Below are positions 34,959 through 46,100 of a stretch of 64,000 bases of DNA, piece by piece. A program made the position numbers and the translations under genes. Source of the stretch: Blastomussa wellsi (Eukaryota; Cnidaria; Anthozoa; Scleractinia; Plerogyridae); NCBI GenBank assembly GCA_947652115.1, contig OX393569.1, positions 22,505,410-22,569,409 of the forward strand, given 5' to 3'. A model generated the notes under the pieces. The model did not search any database. It was not told where the DNA came from and was given only the letters and a program-made list of their open reading frames with translations. Each line of letters starts with the position of its first letter. Position 1 is the stretch's first letter.

Positions 34959-35600
34959 GTAATAATAATAATAACAATAATAATAATAAATGTTATTTAA
35001 CCATGGTAACGTCTTCAGCAAAAAGCTGATCTCAATAAGGACCCTTCAAAAGTTAAAAAATCTGAAATGTCTAAATACAGACACTATCTTAAAAAGTAAT
35101 TAAAAAGCTTGTGATCTATACAATTCTAAAATACGAGCTTTAAAATGACTAAATTAAGATCCTTTATTTCATTAGGAATATCATTAAAACGTTTTGATTC
35201 ATTAAAATAAAAAGACTTCCTTGGAGTCTCAGTTCTCACTGTCGGCAGCATTAAGTTCTTCCTACTTCCCCTCGTGTTGTGGATATGTCTAAAAGCCTTA
35301 AAATAATCCTTAAAAACATTGGAAGGGATCTCTTTAAGCATTTGAAGGTTAAATTAATAGTGTACATATCACGCCTGATAGACAAGGTAAGCCATTTTTA
35401 ATTCTGCTTGGCGTCTGAATCATTGGTCTTGAAGACAATCCTTGCTGCCCTTTATCTCCCCTATCACGTTTATCTTCCCAATGCTGCTCCATACTACGTC
35501 GCAATAATCGATAACTGGAAGAACAAGAGACTGATAAACCTTACTGGCTGAGCCAACAGCAGTGGCGGATCCAGACTTCTTTCTAACCGGGGGAGGGGAA
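34959..35600 (-). pseudogene. 3' remnant of a non-LTR (CR1/Jockey-like) retrotransposon
   Basis: On the - strand, 35600-35420 encodes 'VYQSLVLPVIDYCDVVWSS' and 35341-35126 encodes 'TRGSRKNLMLPTVRTETPRK' followed by 'SFYFNESKRFNDIP'. Both are typical of the region after the reverse transcriptase in CR1-type LINEs. The sequence then runs into an (ATT)n tail at 34990-34959, the expected 3' end. The frames are interrupted, and a G/C-rich repeat piece abuts at 35563-35710. It is dead and 5'-truncated. Confidence 0.7.
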
Positions 35601-35699
35601 TTTTCCGGCCCTTCGGATCTTAAATTAAGGTGGGGCCCAAAACTTTTCCAACCCTTAAAATGAGGGTGGGGGGGCACGGGACCCTCCCCTGGATCCGCC

Positions 35700-36380
35700 T
35701 CTTTTTACAGAGATGAGGGGACAGCAGTATGAAAGCTGTCTGTGGCGCTCAGCTTTAACACAGCTCTGAGATACCAACCTAAAAATATTGAAATCCGGGA
35801 CACCGCCAATTTTGGGTCAAGATACCTCTTCTCAGTCTTGAAAATGGAGTTAAAAATAGAGCTCTCCTAAATCATCTGCAAAAATGCACAAAATATTTAA
35901 AATTTAATTCCAAATTCGGCCCGAGTTGGAGTAAAAACTCGTATTTCAAGCATTTTCCTTCGTATCCGGGCGATTTGGTGACCCGTACGGGAGGCTGGGT
36001 GATTGATTTACTATCTGGGAGACTCCCGGATAATCCGAGAGTTGGCATGAATGACAACCTTGTCTTTTCAATTTACCGTACTGGAAGTAATCTATTTTTG
36101 TTGCTTGAATCAGGGTCTGCTTGTATGGAGGAGGTGTCCTTGATAGGGGGTGGGTTACCCTCCATACTGAGCTTCGTCTGGCCTGAGAACTTTTCATGCA
36201 TTTCTTTAAATGGGAAAATGCATAGTTGGCTCGGCAGACACTGACAGGGTGAGCCTGCTGGGCGGAGGGTCACCCGCTTTGATGGTTGGGTGATCCTGTG
36301 GGCGCGTCAACTTTTTCTCATGACAATTTGTGGTCAGAATCCAACTTGACGTTTTACTATGTACGTATTACCCGACTGTA
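35700..36380. other. Intergenic DNA, no gene recognised
   Basis: Overlapping short open frames occur on both strands at 35872-36273 but none shows a family signature. They look like chance frames in a repeat-derived stretch. Confidence 0.35.
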
Positions 36381-36383
36381 ATG

Positions 36384-36510
36384 CGGCCTGTTTCAGGCGT
36401 TCAGTCAGTGGGGAACGGCGCGAAAGAGGAAAACGGCGTTTTATTTTTCGCTTGCCGTTTTTTTCCGCGCCATTCCCCACTAACCGAACGCTTGGAGCAG
36501 GCTAATTGTA
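36384..36510. repeat. Fold-back MITE with CCTGTTTCAGGCGTTC ends
   Basis: 'CCTGTTTCAGGCGTTCAGTC' and 'AGTGGGGAACGGCGCG' are mirrored by 'CGCGCCATTCCCCACT' and 'GAACGCTTGGAGCAGG', forming an imperfect hairpin of about 120 bp. Confidence 0.65.
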
Positions 36511-37093
36511 ATGCAGTTGAACGTGATTAATTTATTTAGTTACATCTTTGCTTAAATAGGCTGACATTGTGTAAAACGTTTTGGAAACGTATTGCACATT
36601 GTTTATTTTTCTAGTACCCGTTAGGTGATAATGGCAGCTGGCGATTTCGATTGCAGTCACTTCAAGGTCCTTCAAGAAAGGTCGTCCTACCGTACTCGGC
36701 AATGAACAAATTGTTTATTAAATGGTGACAGTCTTTGGTTTCTTAAACGACCCGTTGATAAAGGTTAACGGTGTTTCGGCACTACATGTATATACGAACA
36801 TTCAGGGTCTCCTTTCCTTCGCACTTGAAGCGGTAAACTTCTAGTACCCATGACACCAGGCGTAGCCAATCGATAATTAATAACAGTCGACAGTTGAAAC
36901 CAATCAATCGATTGCCGATAGCAATCGATGAAAAACTTGTGACTATCGATTGCAACTATCTATTGATTCCCGCATACAAACGGCATAGGTTACGAACCGT
37001 GAGTGAGGTGAAGTTCACTGTTGGTGAGATCAATTCAAAGTGTGCGAGTTACAGTAACAATAATATCGACACGATATACGTGTTTGTGTAAAC

Positions 37094-37099
37094 TTTATT
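37094..37099 (-). terminator. Polyadenylation signal of the GTPase gene
   Basis: TTTATT on the + strand reads AATAAA on the gene strand, about 80 bp after its stop codon at 37182-37180. Confidence 0.6.
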
Positions 37100-37179
37100 T
37101 ACGTATATATTATGTCCAATAAGATATTTTTAAGTTTGTGTAGTCTTCAAATTTCGCGATTGATAACCATCTTTATCAA

Positions 37180-40100
37180 TTAAAACTTCACAGTATCAAA
37201 GTCATGAGCTCCGACACTTTGCTGCAGATACTCTCTGTAAAGCCGCTCCTGAAATAAAAGACTGTATTTAGTCCAAGAATCCTGTTGTAGCAGTAAGTAG
37301 TAGTAAAACTCTGTTTGACGTATTACGGGTTGTAAAGAGCCTTAGGGTGGTGGGTTTGAAAATAAAAATTCGCTTGGAAGCCAATCTGCGATTTTTGCAA
37401 TGATACATCATAATGGTCACACCCGACCCAAAGTACCAACTATGTTTGTATTCGTTTGTTTTCAAATAAGCCTTATTTTCTCACTTTGTATCCAGTTTTT
37501 ATATGCCAAAGTGTTGTAAATTGACTAGCTGTAGATGAACTTTAATAAAATTTACATGTAAGTAATGAGTGTTGCATAGGATTTTATTGTTTCCCGCAAT
37601 GGACAGTCAATATCTTTCAACAAATTGGATCAACCAATTTACAAAAAGACCGAATGCTCACACAATGCTTGCTATTTCCTTTGATTGGAAAATTGTGGAA
37701 ACTTGTCTCACCTTGTGACCTTTCACATATCCCTGAACATACGACCTCTGCTCTAGAAGTATCTTTTTCTGTTTCCGTGACATCGTTGGCTTTAGTCTAA
37801 AGTAAAAAACGCACACACGTTACACGCATTATTCCAAACATTTCTATCGCACCTTTTGCATGTAGTTCAAAACTGAGCTGGCCTGAATAAACATAACCTG
37901 CGATCAGGCGTTCTTATTTTTCGCGGTGGGATTGCTTTATTCTTCCTCACGCCGCAAAAAAATAAACAAACATTTGTCATCTGCCACCAGGGAAAATGGT
38001 TAAAGCATGATAGATTACTGCCGCCCCAAACTTTTCCGTTAAAATGAATACATTGAAATGGAGCATGAAATTTATATTTGTACAGCGGTGTATTGTTATC
38101 TCGTGTGCAATATGAATTGTTGGTATTGCTTTTCTGCTTCGGTAACAAAGTTGAGACTAATTGAATTAAAAAGTATGTCCAAGATATGTTGACGAATTTT
38201 GTCCTCTTTTTCTTGACCATAATTTGAGGACACGGAAATGGCAATTTTAAACAGATAGCAAACTGATCGAGGCTTACCTTGAGAGAAGTTTAGCAACAAT
38301 CAACAACAGAAACGAAAAGAGCAGCATTCCTACAAGGGCATGGTTATGATACTGTGTTGGGATTGATAGCCACATTTTCTCCACTGGAGCCTGTAGACAT
38401 CAATCAGATTTCAGGTATCAGGATCTTATGCCATGTTTTTAGAGTTATACAACATAATATGGAGCCAGTAACTTAGGCTTTACTACTGTCACTCCCAGGG
38501 GGAGACTCCCCTATTAAAATGACGGGGATGCTCATCGGAAATTTTGAAAAGTACCCCTAAAAGGTACCAGAATCTCGATTAGTGGGCGTGGCCCCTCCCA
38601 AATTTTCAACCCTAAAAGGTACCACCACTTCTACTGGAGAAAACAATCTTAAAACACCAAATTAACCAACATTGACAAGCTTCAATATCAATTCTGGAAG
38701 TTTGTAACTATGGTTCACATAAATGAAAACTTCAAATAAAAACTATCGGAGTCACACACCGTTCCTGTCATTTCTTGGCTCAATACCCTAAAAGGTACCA
38801 CAACAACTCTAGCGGTGGTAATTTTACCTTTAAGTTCCCTAAGCGGTACCAATCCATCAATTTTACCCCCTAAAAGGTACGACGAGCACTGCTGTCATTT
38901 TTATAGGAAGTCCCCCTGGGCTGTCACTTAACCTCAGAGACGCTAGCATGAAGCATCTGGGTAGAGACTGACCACCACTAACTTTCTGACCACCACTAAC
39001 TTTCTGACCTTACATGTAGCAGTTTGCTGTATTACAGACCACGTCATGATACTCTTGAGATTTCTTGCCTTCAGATGCATGTATAATTTTTAAGATGAAA
39101 AAGAATAATTCTGCAGAGAATATCAGATTGTCTATATTGGGAAAACAAACTGCCCAAGCGAAAAAGGTTGATAACCCAACCGTATCAGACCAGTTTGCTG
39201 AACAAGTACTAGGGATTTTTTTTTTGTCAAGATCAACTGGATTTTTTAGCAGAATAAGATCCAGGCCAGAGTGAAACCAGTTAAATGTAACTTCTCCTGG
39301 AGCACATTATGGATTGCTTTTTATAAAATAACTGAGATACTACGCGCGCTCTCGTTAGTTGATAGGTGTGTTTAGATGAGAGCATCTAAACACAGTTGTG
39401 GCATTTTAGTTTCGTGCAAATTGTCGAAAGGTATGCAAACCCAAGATGCAGTCGAGGGTTTGAATAACTGTCTTGAATTCTCCCAACCCCTTTGTGTTAT
39501 AAAGATGAGGCTATGTAAACACAGTAAAAGTCCTCTATTGCTTAAATTGATACATGGTGTAGTACTTACGGTATAAGTATGGAGTTTGTCAGCTGCTTCT
39601 TTTCCAACAAGTCCATTCAGGGTTCCTCTTGCACTGCTACTTGCCAAGAAATTAATCAATAGAACAAAAGGAAGAAGAAGACCCAAGAAGCCAAAAAACA
39701 TTCCCTTTACTCTGGCTCTCAGATTGTGTGAGCAAGCCGCTCTGTAAACAATAAACAACAAACAATAAGCACACTAAACGTCAAAGAAGTATATAGTGGT
39801 TTTGACTTTTAACACAATCTTCACAATATCTGTTGGAATTTTCTGAATTTTTAAGAATTAACAGATTCTAAAAATGGCTTTCTCGCCAGCTGAGCTTTTG
39901 AAAGAGGCGAGAAATGATGTTCTCACACATTGAAGGGGGGTTGGGCCCAATTTAGGATGTCACGTGTCCTGCTAGTCCCGTGACTCAGTTTTTCGGTTTC
40001 TTGCCATACGAGCAACAGCTTTCCCCGCCCACCCAGCCCTCTGCCAGTCTGCATGCATATTGCACACTCTGGTAGCCTTGATGCTCAGTCTTTTATCTAC

Positions 40101-43100
40101 AGGCTTAGGTTTTGTTTTTAACTGGTCGTGTCACATTCAATGGTCATTGTACAAGTCAGTTTTGGGTTTGTAAATGAAGTACTGTTGCCTTGTGTGGCTG
40201 TGTGTGGCAGACGAATGGCATTCAGTGTGTGAGAAATACACCAGTTTCTTGACAGTATATTATAAAATTTATAAAATTGTGACCCCCATCAGACCCCCCA
40301 TTTTACTTTACAATTTAAGTTTCAATTACACCAACAAAAGATAGGCAAAGTTTGAGAAAAAGCTCAGTGTAGGTTCTATTTCTGCAGAATGACATTCAAC
40401 AGTTGGAACAAGGCCTTGCTATAAAATTCAAGAGTGTTTGTTAATACTCACACATCAACTGCCAGTTTTTGATCTACCAAATCAGCAATCCTCTCGCAGT
40501 CCTTTTCGAGTGCATTCAGTGTGTTCTGTATTGTCTGGTTGATCGTCTTCTCAATTTCTTTACAAACTTCTTCAATTTGATTGGCACATCTTGCTGGCTG
40601 AAATGGAACAACATTTAAAACAAAGCAATGGGACTAAGGATCAAAGAGAGTACAAATGTGGAACATGTGCTAAATATTGTTACCTTGTCCAGCAGTGTAG
40701 GGATGTAAATAGTTGGCATTTCAAATCCTGCTTTGTTGAGTCCTGGTCTTTTACATAGCTCTTGAGTTATTTGCATCAACACTTTCTAGACACAAAAAAT
40801 GGACTAAGTTAGCTAGACATCTGGAGTATAACCCCCTTTAGCCCTGTGTTTTGTAGCACAAACAAATCTCCATCAAGTATTCCCAAGGCCCTAAATTCAA
40901 CCTCTCACTGTAATTTCATGTCCTGTATGCAAGAACTTTCAGAAAGTTGAGAAACCACTATTTTAGATTTTCTATTCATCCCCTGACATGGAGGAAAAGC
41001 AACTTCCCATACATTCTCTTAAATGAAATCTGAATGATGTTCACACAACTTGCAATGCAATCATTGGTGTCATATTAGTTAGAGGAAACCTCAAAGGCAC
41101 ATGGCAAGTGCTATTGCGTGCTCACACATTCATTAGCATTTGGTGAAATTAAAACAAAAATTTCAACAATAAAAACAACATTACAACCGGAGGAAGATTT
41201 TGGAACTGTTCCTTTTATAGCAATTTGGGAAAATATTTTTGTGCTCTTTATTCATCACCATTTTGAATTTTAGGGAGTAAACCACTGGTCTTAATGAGAT
41301 TTAGACTCGAGAATAACGCGAAAGACGACATTAAAACAATGAAATCTTTGTTTGAAGTCGGCCTGCATTGGATTTTCAGTATATCGGCGTAAACAATGAT
41401 GTCATGCATAGCAACCAAAGAAATGTAAGACTTTGATTGTTGAGCACAGCGGGTAAAATGCGCACTACACTACAGCACAATCCTTTTCGAGTCTTCGACA
41501 CAATTATACGCAAATTGAACTCCTGGAATCCAATAATTATGGTGTCTCAAAATGGTGGCCTCGACAAAGAAAGTTTGGCTGTGGACATCTCTGCTTGCAG
41601 CGGATGTGAAGCCGTAATATTTTTGATTTGATGACAACTTAACATGAACTTTTCAGTTATCAAACTTTTGGAGAAGTTTTTTTTATCCTTATAAGGGCAC
41701 GAAATTGCACCTAATACAGTAACCAATGCAACAAAAAGTAGCATGCTAGTGACCAAGATTCAAAAATTAGTCACGAAGTTGGCGACAAGAACTCTTTGGG
41801 CTTTGTATATCTTACCTTGATGTAATTATCTACCAAATAAAGCTTTAAGGTAGACAAATCGGTGGGAACGATGAGGTCTGTTAAGCAAAATCATCACAAA
41901 TGCTACGAAGCAAACATGTGTCAACATCCACCATCTTGTATTTTCCAAATGTTACATTCTATATTGTGAAATGAAATGTTCCTTTTGCTAACAACGCATC
42001 TTACAGGCTCGCAACATTCCATACTTTTCCAACCGTGACGACACCTTCCACGTGAAAAAATAACTCCTTACTCTTTGGTCTTGGCGACCACTTTGGAAAA
42101 TTTAGGAGCCAGATGGCTCCTTGAAAAAAAAGTTAATTTCGTGCCCTGCTTATAGCAGTTTTACTACCTTAATGGTAATGATAATGATTACAAATGGCTA
42201 ATATTGTGTCAATCTGAACATACCTGTCTGTCACTCTCATGGCCTGCAGTGTCCGCTTTACTTAGGAAAAATCTGATACGATCACCTTGCTTCTCATTCA
42301 GTTTCTCTACATGGAAGTGAAATACCGGTAGTTCCAAGAAGGTAATAAGACGCAAATACATTATACTGTTGACTTTCCAGTAGCTTACAAGAGTTGGCTA
42401 TCTGACTGTTTTTGCACGCTACATAGAATCTGACCAGCTACATGTACATGCATACCACTCAAACAGCTTTTGTTAAATAATATAGAGATTTAGCCAAGCC
42501 GAAACGCTGAGCTCCATATTTTTGGGGTAACTAAGTACTGAAGATTCTATAGTCAAAAGAAATAGTGAACTCCAATCATCGAAATTCCCCTGAATATCAA
42601 AATCCTGTCATTATCTTATAAAAATGCGGAATTGAGCTTGCAATTAATCATTAATCGATGACCGTGAAACAAGCAATGCACGGGTCTACTATGAGCATGG
42701 ATGTCCACTTTTCAACCTTTTGAGCCATGGAACTCCACTAAGACTGGTTGAGGAATTAAATATTGTTGAGATATTCACAGCAGTCTTACTTGACTTTTTG
42801 TGGCCATAATCTCACATCACTGGGGCTACTTCTACAGACTACAGAACTTAACACATTTAGTTTTGAACAAATTTGTGGAATAATATATGACGCTGTGTAA
42901 CAAAACACTAGTACTCCCCAGCACTCTAGTTAAAAATATGACACACAAATACAGCAGAGAATCTAAAAGGCATACTTACCAACTAAATTTAAAGTCCTTT
43001 TGCAAAGAGCTTGTCCAATTGGGTCAAAGAATACAAAAATGAGATCAGCCAGATTGCCTACAAAAGATAATGTAGTGTTGAATATGCACAGATCTATATT

Positions 43101-46100
43101 ATTTTTTGAATCATGCAAATAATAATTAATAACCTACCACAACAAGGTGGCTGCCAGGAATCATGGATCTAGAGCTCTTGTAGTTACTTGTGATACTTAA
43201 TCATTACAAAAAATTATTTTCATGTAATCTGATCCCACTAAACTGCAATCAGTAGTACAACAATCTGGGTCGGTAAACTCGGAATTCCACCAGGAAGAGG
43301 GTGGGGGGAGGGGGTGTTATTACAGAGCTGTCAATAATGAAAGGTGCACTTGGGTCAATGACCTCCAGTGCACAGCTTTACTTCCAATGCAACAAGCTGT
43401 ATTATGTTCATGTTATGACTTACCTAACCAAAGGATGGATTCATCCACATTGAATGCATACTTCATGTCGCCATCAACAAGCCCAGGCGTGTCAACAAAT
43501 GTCACCAAACTGAACTTCTTTTGCTTGGACGTTGAAATTTCAGTTGTCAAGTAATCCACGACACCTACAAAATATCAGTACCACATGTCAACATGTTTAA
43601 AGGGGATCTGTGCCTAGCATTCTCAGCCAAATATTGGCAATCCTCAAATTTGTCATGGATTACCTTCAAGATCTTGTAATGATTTGAAATGCGGATAGAG
43701 ATGCAGTGTAGCATTCCCCTGTTAAAAAAGAATGGTGAACAACTGAAGTGCACATTATTTTTAAACTATTGTGTTTTGTTGAACCTGGGAGATGACTGGA
43801 AATGTTTAGCTGTGATTTGAAAATGAAATGTTTACATTCAAAATAATCTTAAAGAAGTAAAAGTCATGTAACACAGTTTGTTATTATAACAATAATTATT
43901 AACAAACAAAATTTTCTTACTGTTAAGGATTCTCGCTTCCTCCCACTTGTGACAAACGTGAACCCCTGTGTCTCTATAGCAACACCAGTTTTCTGAACAT
44001 GTTCTTCCACATACCTGTTTAAGAAAAAATAAAAAGATGGACCCAGGAAACAGTTTTCAATCAATCAATCAATTGATTGATTGATTGATTGATCGATCAG
44101 TCAGTCAAGGGACACACATAACCAGCCAGTGTGCAGACATTCATATTAATTCAAGAGCTTTGTTTGAACTTTTAAACTAGTAGTTCCTTATAGCAAGTGA
44201 AGCACTGCAAGGAGATTTATGAAATAATGATACCCAAATGTGTCAACTTAAAACCTATTATTTTTAATTAGCATATTTTTAGCCCACTGGAACTGACAAT
44301 TTTATTGTACTTTGAATTCATGTAATTAATTTTAAAGTTAACTTTAAAACATATTTTTAATCTACATATTTTTATCTCATAGGAATTGACAGATTTTATT
44401 GGTATTTTAATTCATGTAAAGCGTATGCGATCATTCTTTCATGAAGCATGCGCTATATAAGTTTTTTAAGTTATTATTATTATTGTAATTATTATTATTA
44501 TTGACCACTTCAGCTGTTACAAAAGGAGATAGTTACCTAACAGTAGATTTTTGTTCCTGCTTTTGTAAATTAATTCCCTTTCAGGAAAGGACGCCCCTTG
44601 CATGTCAAGTATTTCCAAAGCGAAAAGTCTAATTTATCGGTATGTATGGAGGTTTAGACCATCTTGGTTTTTTTCTATCAAACCTTGCAATATTAAATCT
44701 TGGATATGAAGCTGCACAAGCACACTTTTTCCTGGCTTCTTTTTCTTGGTTAAAAGAAGAGCGCTGGCCAAATGACTCTTGTTATAGCAGGCAGCAAAAC
44801 CAGCGTGATCTTAATTAATTTTGTACTCTTGTGCGGTTCGGATGCTCCCCTTCTGGGAGGGGGAATTTGTGAACTCTGTGCCCCCATCAAAGAGGGGCAA
44901 TTTATAACTTCTACAGGCACCTTTACAAAGTCCCCACCCTTGCCCGGGGTGCCCCCTTCCCCTCCCAGGGGGGCAACAGATGATAGGTGAATTACAAACC
45001 ATTTACCATCAGGAAATATTTTTTCTTTTCCTCGTTAATTTCCTTCTTTGCAATTCTAAAGAGAAGGCATTGGATTTTCAAGATTGCAATGTAAGAATTA
45101 ACCTCTTTTAAAATAGGAAAATTGGGTAACCACCTACCAGTTTATAAAAGAACTTTTACCCGCAGAATGATTCCCAAGTAGCATGACCGTGATCTTCTTT
45201 CTTGGAGCCAAGAAGTGTAATCCCAGACCACTAGCAATGGTAATAAGACCTAAACATAGAATAACGGCGATTAACTACGTGTTTTATCTGACTTTAAATT
45301 TAATAGTTTACGAATGTTTGATCTTTGGACACGTTGCACGTCAACATCATAGACACAGAACGACAGATACTTTTTCATAATGTTATACTGTACCCCTCTC
45401 CTTCTCTGTGTATAAATCGTGGCATTCCTTCAGGATTTTTTCGTTTAAAGTCACAGTGGATGCATCAGGAGCATTTGCTGACACTCTTTGTCTACCAGAT
45501 ATGGCGTTCCATCCCCGCCAAAATTCGAATTGACAATACAACATTCAATCATGCAATGCTATACATGCCCAAGAGCATTACAACATTCCCAAACACTCTG
45601 CGTTGTTCTCGATACGACTACGATATGTCATAAGTTACAATACAACGTCTTAAATCGCAATACAACATGTTCACATACATCGTACAACATGTGACAACTG
45701 ACTTTACAACATGTTGCCGATGAATACTGTTCTTGATTGACTTTTCAACCTTGTATCATCACGAAGCGAACGCCACGTCTCTGTTTACGTTACAACATGC
45801 CACGGGCTCGATCGATGAACTTCACAAGATTTTTCCAAACGCGACTTTATGCTGCATGTAACGATCGGGTTACAACATAGGTTTACAACATGCCACGACA
45901 TGGGTTTACAACATGGGTTTACAACACGTCACGATCGGGTTTACAACATGCCACGATAGGGTTTACAACATCCGTCAAACTCAATCGATAATCAATCGAT
46001 TATGAACTCTTAAAATGTTAACCGCTGACCCGGTTATTTCGCTGTCCAGCGCCAGGTCCTGCGCGGTCTGCCAACAATCATGGCTGACAACATTGCTCGT

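Noticed and set aside
41820..41881. Exon-like 62-bp piece (open frame with 'LIVPTDLSTLKLYLVDNYIK') on the GTPase strand with AG and GT borders
   Set aside because: Its length would break the frame between the flanking exons, which join in phase without it, and it lies inside a MITE.
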